A stretch of DNA of 60,532 nucleotides from a virus. The translations under genes and the position numbers were made by a program. The stretch spans positions 1 through 60,532 of IMG/VR virus record IMGVR_UViG_3300021085_000031; one strand, given 5' to 3'. Under the pieces are notes generated by a model, which saw only the letters and a program-made list of their open reading frames with translations, searched no databases and was not told the DNA's origin. The first letter of the stretch is position 1; every line of letters starts with the position of its first letter. Positions 40,600-49,778 of the stretch are shown in pieces.

Positions 40600-41625
40600 A
40601 TGGCACAACAGACACTAAACAGAGGAACAGCGGCAAATGACGGTACGGGTGATACCCTCCGTGTTGCTGCCCAGAAAATTAACGAGAACTTTACAGAACT
40701 CTATACGGCTGTTGGTGGTGATTCTTCGACTGTAACACTCACCAGTGCTGGTGTGGTTTTTGAAGGTCAGGCTGCGGATGACCATGAGACTACATTGTGT
40801 GCAGTAGAACCTACTGCTGACAATATTGTATATGTTCCCAATGATGGCGGAACACTCATTCTAGACTCTTGTTCTCAGGTATTGAGTAACAAGACCATCC
40901 TTAGTCCTATGTTGACTACTCCATCTATTAAAGACGCAGACTCAAGTCATGCATACAATGTTGTAGTAAGTAATCTGGCTGCAAACAGAAATATCACGTT
41001 ACCTCTATTGACAGGACATGATACCTTTCTCTTTGCAAATCATCCACAAACACTGACTAACAAGACTGTCGAAAACCCCGTATTATCCAACCCTGTTATG
41101 GGTGGATTGGATGGTGCTTCTTTATTGCTTGATAGTGCAAGTAATGAATATGTCAAGTTTACTAATGTTTCGAGTGCGGTCAACCATGTTCTCATTGGTA
41201 ACTCTGCCGCTGGTAATAACCCCACTATTGACGTAGAAGGTGGTGATACAAACATTAGTTTAGAACTAAGAGCTAAAGGCAGTGGTGCAGTCGAGATTAT
41301 GAACAAGTTGGTTTTCCAAAAGGGAACCGATGTCGCTGCAACCGAAGCAATAGATTTAAATGAACCCCTAACCGTATTTAACTCTGGTAGTTTAATTAGT
41401 CCAACTATTGGTGATGGAACTATCCAAGGTGAGGTAAAATACTTCAGTAATATTGCGGCAGGTGAGGTGAGATTATCTTCTGCAACAGCAGTCGCAAACA
41501 TCTATGGTGTTGACTCTGCTGATGGATTCCTCAGTTTTAATCAAGGTGATGGATGTATTCTCGTATGGAATTCACTTGCAAGTAAATGGTTTAAGGTGTC
41601 CAATAACGGCACAACAATAGGATAA
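40600..41625 (+). CDS. Tail fibre-like structural protein
   Basis: 341 residues. The start NRGTAANDGTGDTLRVAAQKINENFTELYTAVG is a recurring N-terminal module of marine phage structural proteins. Middle repeats with NKT (SNKTILSPMLTTPSIKD, TNKTVENPVLSNPVMGG) are typical of trimeric fibres. The C-terminal LSFNQGDGCILVWNSLASKWFKVS is a receptor-end type beta unit. Probably a short fibre or fibre-attached protein. Confidence 0.65.
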   Translation: MAQQTLNRGTAANDGTGDTLRVAAQKINENFTELYTAVGGDSSTVTLTSAGVVFEGQAADDHETTLCAVEPTADNIVYVPNDGGTLILDSCSQVLSNKTILSPMLTTPSIKDADSSHAYNVVVSNLAANRNITLPLLTGHDTFLFANHPQTLTNKTVENPVLSNPVMGGLDGASLLLDSASNEYVKFTNVSSAVNHVLIGNSAAGNNPTIDVEGGDTNISLELRAKGSGAVEIMNKLVFQKGTDVAATEAIDLNEPLTVFNSGSLISPTIGDGTIQGEVKYFSNIAAGEVRLSSATAVANIYGVDSADGFLSFNQGDGCILVWNSLASKWFKVSNNGTTIG

Positions 41626-41630
41626 ATGAA

Positions 41631-43001
41631 ATGGCGATTGTAACAAACCCAATTAAAAAACAGGTTATCGAATCACTTGATAGTGATATCGGTTTACCTA
41701 CTACACACTACTATGCCGCCATTGGTCGGTCAGAAGACTGGAATGATTCAGACGTTGCTCCTGCTCCACTGAATTCTGCAAGAGAAGAAAGAAACTTCCG
41801 TCTCGGACTTCAATCTGCTAAGAAGATTATCGACTTCTCCTTTGTTGTACCAAGATACAACTGGTCATCTGGTGCAATCTATTCTGCATATGATGATGCA
41901 CAGGTAGGGTATCCTACTCAGACATACTATGTTATGAACGATAACAACCAAATTTATGTGTGTATCCAACAGGGTAGAAACGCAGCGGGTCTGGCACAGG
42001 TATCTACAGTTCAACCAACTGGTAATACAGACGGAACTCCGTTTGATACTGTTGATGGTTACATCTGGAAATTCCTATATTCTATCGGTGCTTTGGACGC
42101 AAACAAATTCATTTCTGCAAACTATATTCCAGTAGAACTTGTAGGTACTACAGATGCAAACTCCACGGCTGCGGAGATAGAACAAAAGGCAGTACAGAAT
42201 GCTGCGGTTGCGGGACAGATTGTAGGTTACGCAGTTGACTCAGGTGGTTCTGGTTACTCATCATCACCCACAATTACGGTTGTTGGTGACGGTACAAATG
42301 CAAAAGCAGACGCAACAATCTCTGGTGGACAGGTAGTAAATGTCAAATTCATTGATAGTGATGGTTCTTATGCATTGGGTTCTGGATACCATTTCGCTGA
42401 CGTTAATTTAGCAGGTGGTGGTTCACCAACCAAACCTGCTAAGATTCGTGCAATCCTCGGAAGTCCTTTGGGACTTGGTGGAGATGCAAGAGATGACCTT
42501 CGTTCAACTGCAATCATGTTGAATACTAAACCAACTGGGACAGAAGACCTCGACTTTATTGTAGGTAATGACTTCCGTCAGGTTGGTTTGTTAAAGAATC
42601 CTTATCCACATAGTCCAGATTCAGCAGGTGATTATTGGACAGAAGATACTGCAATCTGTCTAAAGAAAATCACTCTCAGTGCTACAACCTCTGGTTTTAC
42701 TGCTGATAATAGAATTAAAGGTGGTACTTCAGGTGTTGAAGCTTTAATTGATAAGGTTGACTCTGACAACATATGGTATCACCAGACAGAAGATACTGGT
42801 TTCGGTAACTTCTCTTCTAGTGAAGCTATCACAGAACTTAATGGTAATGGTGTTGGTGTGAACGGTACTAACGGAGGCAATCCTTATACTTATCCAGAAA
42901 TTGATACGATGACTGGCGAAGTACTATATATTGATAACCGTGCTTCTGTTACTCGTAACACAGACCAGACTGAAGATATTAAACTCGTAATCCAAATTTA
43001 A
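41631..43001 (+). CDS. gp8: gp8-like baseplate wedge protein
   Basis: 456 residues. YYAAIGRSEDWNDSDVAPAPLNSAREERNFRLGLQSAKKIIDFSFVVPRYNWSSGAIYSAYDD and VDGYIWKFLYSIGALDANKFISANYIPVEL line up with T4 gp8 (GRSEPW..., VIPRRDW, GYVWEYLFEIP). T4 gp8 is 334 aa, so this version is extended, with Gly/Ser-rich insertions in the centre. A wedge protein binding gp7 and gp10 in T4. Confidence 0.75.
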   Translation: MAIVTNPIKKQVIESLDSDIGLPTTHYYAAIGRSEDWNDSDVAPAPLNSAREERNFRLGLQSAKKIIDFSFVVPRYNWSSGAIYSAYDDAQVGYPTQTYYVMNDNNQIYVCIQQGRNAAGLAQVSTVQPTGNTDGTPFDTVDGYIWKFLYSIGALDANKFISANYIPVELVGTTDANSTAAEIEQKAVQNAAVAGQIVGYAVDSGGSGYSSSPTITVVGDGTNAKADATISGGQVVNVKFIDSDGSYALGSGYHFADVNLAGGGSPTKPAKIRAILGSPLGLGGDARDDLRSTAIMLNTKPTGTEDLDFIVGNDFRQVGLLKNPYPHSPDSAGDYWTEDTAICLKKITLSATTSGFTADNRIKGGTSGVEALIDKVDSDNIWYHQTEDTGFGNFSSSEAITELNGNGVGVNGTNGGNPYTYPEIDTMTGEVLYIDNRASVTRNTDQTEDIKLVIQI

Positions 43002-43010
43002 GGTATAAAG

Positions 43011-46000
43011 ATGCCAAACACTTTTACATCCAACGTATTTTCTTCCACCTATAAAGATGACTTTAAGGATAGTGATAACTATCATAGAATTCTCTTTAAC
43101 AGTGGTCGTGCTCTGCAAGCAAGGGAACTTACTCAGTTACAGACCCTAATCCAAGAAGAGATTGGAAGGTTTGGTAGAAACATCTTTAAGGAAGGTGCTG
43201 CAGTAAATCCAGGCGGGCCCACAATCAGTAATGATTATGAGTTCATTAAGTTGACCACTGCAACCTATTCACTTCCTCAAGACCCACAAGATTTGGTTGG
43301 TACGATTCTTACTGGGCCAAACATCAATGATGCATCTGGTATTCAGGTAAGAGTACTTGAGTTCGTTGCGGCAACATCAACTGACCCCGCAACAATTTAT
43401 GTCCAGTATGTTAATACTTCGGCAGGTGATTCGGGTACAGACCCAATTAGAATGGCTGCTGGTAACGTAATGACCAATGTTAGTCTAGGTTTTACTCTAC
43501 AGGTTGCGAATGCAGTAGGTACTGAATTGCCTGTTGGTCGTGGTTGTAAAATCTCGAATGCAGAGGGTGACTTCTTCACTCGTGGCCACTTTGTGTTTAC
43601 GAAGGGACAGTCAATAATTCTTTCCAAGTACACCCGATATCCTACTAAGGTTGTTGGTTTTAAAGTAACAGAAGACATCGTCACTGTTTCGGATAATACT
43701 GCACTGTATGATAATCAGGGTGCTACACCCAACTTGTCATCTCCAGGCGCAGACCGTTATCGTATACAACTTACTTTAACAACAAAAGATGCAGTTGCTG
43801 ATGATGAAAACTTTGTTTATTACTGTGATGTGTTTGAAGGTAATATCGTTGACCAAGTAAAGGGTACAGAAGATTATAACAAAATCAATGATACCTTGGC
43901 AAAGAGAACCCAAGAAGAATCTGGCAATTACATTGTCAACCCATTCACAGTAGACTTCAGTGATTCAGGTACTAATATAATTGCATCTGTATCCGATGGT
44001 GTTGCATATGTAAACGGATACCGTGGTGCAACCGAGAAACCTACTTCATTAATTATTCCAAAACCAAGAGCGACTGGTATATCAGAAAACGAAGTTTCTG
44101 GTATCAGTTATGGTCAATACTTCCTAGTTGCGGCCGCAGAATTTAAGTTACACAGAGATACAAACACCTTTGAACGTGTTCGTCTTACGGATACTGTAAA
44201 TGGTGCGGGTACTACTTTAGGTCACGCAAGAATTCGTTACATCGAAAAAGACGGTTCTAACTATCGTGTGTATGTCTTTGATATACAGATGAAATCTGGA
44301 GAATCACTACGTAACATTAAGTCAATTGGTCTTGGTGGTTCAAACCACGCTGATGTCTTGTTAGAAAACAGTAAAGCGGTTTTAAAAGAATCACAAAAGA
44401 CTAATCTAGTATATGCATTACCTAATCCACGTCCTAGAGTATTGTCAGACTTTGACTTTGAAGTTCAACGTCTGTTTACTACATCTCAGGCTGGAACGAC
44501 TCATACCGAAACACTAAGTGTTAATGGTGAAACGTGGACAAATACAAGTGATTGGATTGTTGTTAATAACTCTACTGGTGCGGTTGTCACTGGTGCATCT
44601 GCCAATGGTACTGCTACAAACTCTACCGTAGTAAGTGGTCTTCCTTCTGGTGTTGCATGTTCGGTTTACGCAAAGGTAAACAAAGCGTCTCCAGTTGTTC
44701 GTCAGAAAACTTTGGTAGACACGACTGTAACAGCTGCTGTGACCACAGACTCCGATGGTGTTCCTTCGGTTAAACTTGGACTCTCAGACATCTTTGAAGT
44801 CGAAGAAATCAAACAAACTAACTCTGCTGGTGCAGACATTTCTCACCTCTTTACTGTTGACAACGGTCAACGAGCAGGATACTATGGTAATGGTCGTCTT
44901 GTTTTAGAAACAGGTGCAACTGCTCCTTCAGGAAATGTGTACGCAAAACTGAAACACTTCACCCACGGTGCTGGTGATTTCTTTGCGGTCAACTCATATA
45001 CTGGTCAGGTAGAATACGAGAAAATTCCTAGTTTCCAAACAGGTGTTCGTACTTCTGTAAACCTACGTGATGTTGTTGATTTCCGTTCTACCGTGAACTC
45101 ATCTGGAGCCTTTGGGGGTATTAACGAATTACCGTCTAACGGTGATATCTTCCAAGCAGACGTAGAATACTATCTACCTCGTGCAGATAAGATTGTTGTT
45201 ACTACACAAGGTGAAGTTAAGAACATTCAAGGTGAAGCAGGATTTGGTGCTCAGATTCCAGCAACACCCGAAAACACACTTGCACTATTTAATTTGGAAC
45301 ACAACGCTTATGGTCTAAATGACTCGGATGTTGTTGTTCAACCAATTAAAGCAAAACGATTCACAATGAGTGATATCTCCAGAATGGAGAAGAGGATTGA
45401 TAACCTAGAGGAAGTTACTTCCCTAAGTCTTCTTGAACTAGACACATCATCTCTATTAGTATTGGATGCTGATGGTAATGCAAGAACTAAATCAGGTTTC
45501 TTTGTAGATAACTATGCAGACAGAAGTTTCTCAGATGTAGGTAACCCAGAGTATCGTGCTGCTATTGACCCATCAAGGGGTCTTCTTGGAGTACCGACTG
45601 CGGATGATAATGTCATATTGGCATATGATTCCTCACTGTCAACCAACACTGTAATGAAAGGTGACACAGTTTATCTTAATTATACTGACTCTGCAACAAT
45701 CACACAGACACTCATTTCAGGAACAGAGAATGTAAACCCATTTGCGGTTATTACTGGTGAGGGTAACATTACGTTATCTCCCTCAACTGATAACTGGTTC
45801 CAGACTAAGTACAACCCAGCTAATGTAATCAACCAGACTGCAACAGAAAATGTTGATGTGAATCTGGGAGATAAGACGACATTCTTGAGTTTGAGACCCG
45901 ATGCGGCTAACAGATTCAAATGGTCACAACAAAGAAGATGGGTTCCTATCCCAGGCTTAAATATACTTAATATTCCAGCCCTTGGTGGATGGCGTGGACA

Positions 46001-48224
46001 GGGAATGTGGAACTGGCATGGTGTACCCAATAACGATGTGAGAATCGTTGATGTTGGTACAGGAAACGGTGGTAACCGTAGTCAAAACGCAGACTTCAAT
46101 GTCATTCGGTCTTTCTCACAACGTGTAGTTGTTGGAGAGAAGACAGTACGTAAGGTTGTTGGAGATAGAACAGTATCCTTGACTTTCTTACCATTCATAC
46201 GTTCACGTAAGGTATTCTTTAAGGCACAGGGTCTACGACCAAACACCAAGTACTTCCCATTCTTTGATGGAACACTCGTGTCAGACTTCTGTAGAGAAGA
46301 AACGTTCAAACGTTACGGTGCTATGGCAACAGACGTAAGTTTTGCGAATGCAAATAGACTTGCAACAGCACACCCACAGGGTAGTAGTACATTAGAAGCA
46401 GATGCCAATGGTGCTATTGAAGGTTCGTTCTTCATCCCATCATCCGAAACACTAAGATTCCGTGCGGGTACAAGAGAATTCAAATTACTGGATATCAGTA
46501 AGAATGATGACGCAGCTGCATTGTCTCGTGCATCATTCAACTATACTGCACAAGGTACTCTGGATACTAGACAGAAGACTATTACTTCTACTCGTATTAC
46601 TCAAACCAGAACACGTAGATGGACAGAAACTACAAGAGTTAAAGTAACTGACCCACTTGCACAATCGTTCTTTGTAACTAGTCCGAGTGGTATCTATGTT
46701 ACTAAGGTTCAGACTTATTTTAAAACCAAGGATGCTGATGGTGTTCCTATTCAGTTACAGATTCGTCCTATGGTCAATGGTGCGCCAAGTTCTACTGAGA
46801 TTCATTCACAGTCTATCAAATTCTTGGCACCAAGTCAAGTAAATACTCCTGCTTCCGAGACACAGGCTGCGGTAGTTGCTGCACCTACTACGTTTGAGTT
46901 TGATGAACCAATCTTCTTGAATCCAGAAGAAGAGTATGCGATTGTTTTACTTGCAGAATCTACTCAGTATCAAGCTTATGTTGGTGAGACATACGCATTC
47001 GAATTAGGTTCTACCGAGAAACGTATCTCACGTCAACCATCTATGGGTTCATTGTTTAAGTCACAGAATGGTACGACTTGGGAACCAGACCAAACTAAAG
47101 ATATGGCGTTCAAAATCTTCACTGCTGACTTCGTAAGTTCTGGTACTGCGGTATTCGAAAACCGTGATGTAGAGAAAGAACAACTAGTCGGTAACCCACT
47201 TTATATGAGTGCTGACCACGGTGCGGATAGTGACCAAGTAACATTGGCCGTTTCTAACCACGGGTTCAACGTGAATGACAAGGTTAATGTTGAAGGACTG
47301 GTTGCAAATACAACGTACAATGGTGTCAAGGGTTCCAGTATCAATGGTGAAAGAACAATCACTGCGGTAGATGGATTCGGTATCAGATTCGACGCTGACA
47401 GTGCTGCTACATCTTCTGGTAGATTCGGTGCAGAACTAATAAAAATTGATAAACAACTTCAGTTTGATATTGTAACACCAAGTTTCACTACACTGTTACC
47501 AGACGATACTCTACTGACCTACCGTGCAAAATACACAACTGGTAAGTCCCTTGCAGCATCTGCTGGTTCACAAGTCAAGTATCAGAAAGATGGAACATTC
47601 AGTAATGATGTCATCATCAATGACGAGAATACATTTAATGCACCAAGACTGATTGCAAACCCATCCAACGAAACTGCTGAATTGGGTACTGGTCAACGTT
47701 CTGCAACGTTTAGTATTGATATGTCAACCACAAGAAGTTCGGTAAGTCCAGTAATTGATACTCAGACTGCTTCATTGTCACTTCAATCTAATATGATTGA
47801 TAATCAGGCAGCTGCTGCAGCGAATGGATTCAATGTTCCGTTGGGATACTCTGCGGAAACAAATGCATTCGGTGGTTCTTCACTTGCGAAACACATTACT
47901 AGTGTTGCAAACCTAGAAGAATCCGCTGTTGGTATGAAAGTACTATTGGCAGTAAGTAGACCAGCAGGAAGTAATATTCAATTGTATTACCGTGTTGCCA
48001 ATGATGGTCAAGACATTCTCGACATAAATTGGACTGAACAGACTATAGAAACTCCAATTGCACCAGACGAAAAGAACTTCCGAGAGTATCGTTATCTGGT
48101 TGGTGGTGATGGTGGTACACTAGACCCATTCACTCAGTATCAATTTAAGATTGTATTTACTGGTAATAACACATCTAAGGTTCCGTTTGTTCGAGACTTT
48201 AGAGCCATTGCAATGGCGACATAA
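43011..48224 (+). CDS. Giant virion structural protein (DUF4815-like start)
   Basis: 1737 residues. The start FTSNVFSSTYKDDFKDSDNYHRILFNSGRALQARELTQLQTLIQEEIGRFGRNIFKEGAAV is the DUF4815-type N-terminus of large marine T4-like structural proteins. The centre is beta-rich; a block at ~residues 1020-1120 (VVGEKTVRKVVGDRTVSL, RKVFFKAQGLRPNTKYFPFFDG) and ~1200 (DPLAQSFFVTSPSGIYVTKVQTYF) looks like separate adhesin domains. Probably a baseplate/fibre connector in place of T4 gp9-gp12 region proteins; this is inference. Confidence 0.65.
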   Translation: MPNTFTSNVFSSTYKDDFKDSDNYHRILFNSGRALQARELTQLQTLIQEEIGRFGRNIFKEGAAVNPGGPTISNDYEFIKLTTATYSLPQDPQDLVGTILTGPNINDASGIQVRVLEFVAATSTDPATIYVQYVNTSAGDSGTDPIRMAAGNVMTNVSLGFTLQVANAVGTELPVGRGCKISNAEGDFFTRGHFVFTKGQSIILSKYTRYPTKVVGFKVTEDIVTVSDNTALYDNQGATPNLSSPGADRYRIQLTLTTKDAVADDENFVYYCDVFEGNIVDQVKGTEDYNKINDTLAKRTQEESGNYIVNPFTVDFSDSGTNIIASVSDGVAYVNGYRGATEKPTSLIIPKPRATGISENEVSGISYGQYFLVAAAEFKLHRDTNTFERVRLTDTVNGAGTTLGHARIRYIEKDGSNYRVYVFDIQMKSGESLRNIKSIGLGGSNHADVLLENSKAVLKESQKTNLVYALPNPRPRVLSDFDFEVQRLFTTSQAGTTHTETLSVNGETWTNTSDWIVVNNSTGAVVTGASANGTATNSTVVSGLPSGVACSVYAKVNKASPVVRQKTLVDTTVTAAVTTDSDGVPSVKLGLSDIFEVEEIKQTNSAGADISHLFTVDNGQRAGYYGNGRLVLETGATAPSGNVYAKLKHFTHGAGDFFAVNSYTGQVEYEKIPSFQTGVRTSVNLRDVVDFRSTVNSSGAFGGINELPSNGDIFQADVEYYLPRADKIVVTTQGEVKNIQGEAGFGAQIPATPENTLALFNLEHNAYGLNDSDVVVQPIKAKRFTMSDISRMEKRIDNLEEVTSLSLLELDTSSLLVLDADGNARTKSGFFVDNYADRSFSDVGNPEYRAAIDPSRGLLGVPTADDNVILAYDSSLSTNTVMKGDTVYLNYTDSATITQTLISGTENVNPFAVITGEGNITLSPSTDNWFQTKYNPANVINQTATENVDVNLGDKTTFLSLRPDAANRFKWSQQRRWVPIPGLNILNIPALGGWRGQGMWNWHGVPNNDVRIVDVGTGNGGNRSQNADFNVIRSFSQRVVVGEKTVRKVVGDRTVSLTFLPFIRSRKVFFKAQGLRPNTKYFPFFDGTLVSDFCREETFKRYGAMATDVSFANANRLATAHPQGSSTLEADANGAIEGSFFIPSSETLRFRAGTREFKLLDISKNDDAAALSRASFNYTAQGTLDTRQKTITSTRITQTRTRRWTETTRVKVTDPLAQSFFVTSPSGIYVTKVQTYFKTKDADGVPIQLQIRPMVNGAPSSTEIHSQSIKFLAPSQVNTPASETQAAVVAAPTTFEFDEPIFLNPEEEYAIVLLAESTQYQAYVGETYAFELGSTEKRISRQPSMGSLFKSQNGTTWEPDQTKDMAFKIFTADFVSSGTAVFENRDVEKEQLVGNPLYMSADHGADSDQVTLAVSNHGFNVNDKVNVEGLVANTTYNGVKGSSINGERTITAVDGFGIRFDADSAATSSGRFGAELIKIDKQLQFDIVTPSFTTLLPDDTLLTYRAKYTTGKSLAASAGSQVKYQKDGTFSNDVIINDENTFNAPRLIANPSNETAELGTGQRSATFSIDMSTTRSSVSPVIDTQTASLSLQSNMIDNQAAAAANGFNVPLGYSAETNAFGGSSLAKHITSVANLEESAVGMKVLLAVSRPAGSNIQLYYRVANDGQDILDINWTEQTIETPIAPDEKNFREYRYLVGGDGGTLDPFTQYQFKIVFTGNNTSKVPFVRDFRAIAMAT

Positions 48225-48430
48225 TGAGTCGATATATTCCAGTAGACGGTATGAGTGGTTTGGGAAGATGTTCTCATTCGGGTGCAATAATTAATATAAA
48301 TAAAGATGAGATACAGAAAGCACGTGACCTAAAAGAGAGAAGAAAACAAAAGGAATCAGAGTTTTTGGAACTAAGACAAGATGTCAATGAACTAAAACAA
48401 CTCCTCAATAAACTGGTAGAGAAACTGTAA
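48224..48430 (+). CDS. 68-aa coiled-coil protein
   Basis: One-nt overlaps with both neighbours. An N-terminal hydrophobic turn (YIPVDGMSGLGRCSHSGAIININ) is followed by a strong coiled coil (IQKARDLKERRKQKESEFLELRQDVNELKQLLNKLVEKL, heptad Leu). It may trimerise or chaperone the neighbouring fibre. A TATAAATA string at 48295-48302 lies within the gene; I do not count it as a promoter. Confidence 0.6.
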   Translation: MSRYIPVDGMSGLGRCSHSGAIININKDEIQKARDLKERRKQKESEFLELRQDVNELKQLLNKLVEKL

Positions 48431-49761
48431 TGGCAACAAACAAACCGACAATCACAAAGATTCAGGATACCTTCACTACGTTGGTAACCAACTTAAACAC
48501 CTTATCGTTGGATTTTGGTGCCACAGGTCGATTAAATACGAACGAAGATTCTAGTGGTGTTGCAGCGATTAACGAACTAGAACTGGGTATTCGAGGTACT
48601 TCAAACAGACTTGTTGAATCAGATTTATCAATTGCAGGTTTTACAGCAAATAATGTTGTGTCTGCACTGGTAGAACATGATGTAGACATGCATGGTTCTG
48701 GTGGTGGTAATGCCGCTTCCGATTTAACAACAACTGCAAATGACATTGTCTCTGCAATCAATGAGATTGAGGCCGTCTTTGACGCATCTACTCACGAGAT
48801 ATCTGCGGGAACAAATCAGTTTGATGTAACGACAGGTGACCTCAACTTTGCGGTTACTGGTGCGGTCAGTGTAGATGCGAGTGGTGACATCTCTCTTGAT
48901 GCCGATGGTGGAGACGTATTCTTCAAAGATGCGGGAACTACCTACGGTTCTTTGACAAACACCAGTGGTAATCTGATTGTTAAATCAGGTACAACCACAA
49001 ACTTAACAATGTCAGGTGCAAACCTTACAACTGCTGGTACATTAGCTACTGGTGGTAGTATCACCGTTGGTGGTACAAAGATTAATAGAACAGGTGCATT
49101 GACACTTGACGTATCTACAAATCTTATCTTAGATGCTGACACCGCTATTCAGTTGAAAGATGATGGAACACTATATGGTCGTTTCATTAAGAGTGGTTCT
49201 GACTTACGTATCCAATCGGGTGCGAGTAATGCTACTGCATTGACTTTCGCTGGTGCAAACGCAACCTTTGCTGGTACTGTGAATGTCGGTACACTTAATA
49301 CAACCGCAACTGACGTTAAGGCTGCAATCAACGAACACGAAGCAGACTTGGGTACTATGTCCCTTAGCACTAGTGCTTCTAATGTTACCGCTGCAATCAA
49401 TGAATTGCATACTGAACTTGGTACAACCGTAGACTCCGATGGATTAAACGGTAACCTTGCAAGTACCAACATTGGTCTTAGTCTATATAGACTAGACAGT
49501 GCAATTGGTGACCTAGACATTTTGAATAGTGATGGTACTATTTCAAATAGAACTAATATTGTAAGGTCAATCAACGCACTTGCGGATGACATCGCATTAC
49601 TAGATTCGGATAGTACATTACAGAACGCAAGATTGGGTTCACTAGTAGATTTAAACGCCGCATTTGTCGGTTCAGAAAGAGCTAATTTCGTTGCTGCCCT
49701 AAATGCATTAAGGATAGACGTACCACTTATCTATGACGAGAATGGAACACAACTTAATTAA
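48430..49761 (+). CDS. Tail fibre-like structural protein
   Basis: 443 residues with repeats of the form SNVTAAINELHTEL / VSAINEIEAVFD / VKAAINEHEADL, a common coiled-coil-with-beta pattern of marine phage fibres, and central beta strands (GNLIVKSGTTTNLTMSGANLTTAGTLATGG). The ISLDADGGDVFFKDAGTTYG repeats are typical of trimeric beta-fibre shafts. Precedes the two tetrapeptide-repeat fibres, so the group probably forms one adhesion apparatus. Confidence 0.65.
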   Translation: MATNKPTITKIQDTFTTLVTNLNTLSLDFGATGRLNTNEDSSGVAAINELELGIRGTSNRLVESDLSIAGFTANNVVSALVEHDVDMHGSGGGNAASDLTTTANDIVSAINEIEAVFDASTHEISAGTNQFDVTTGDLNFAVTGAVSVDASGDISLDADGGDVFFKDAGTTYGSLTNTSGNLIVKSGTTTNLTMSGANLTTAGTLATGGSITVGGTKINRTGALTLDVSTNLILDADTAIQLKDDGTLYGRFIKSGSDLRIQSGASNATALTFAGANATFAGTVNVGTLNTTATDVKAAINEHEADLGTMSLSTSASNVTAAINELHTELGTTVDSDGLNGNLASTNIGLSLYRLDSAIGDLDILNSDGTISNRTNIVRSINALADDIALLDSDSTLQNARLGSLVDLNAAFVGSERANFVAALNALRIDVPLIYDENGTQLN

Positions 49762-49778
49762 TCGGAGTATTAACACTA

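Noticed and set aside
48295-48302. TATAAATA inside the 68-aa coiled-coil gene
   Set aside because: Encoded by the in-frame ININ/KDE region and ~130 nt from the next start; chance is as likely as a promoter.
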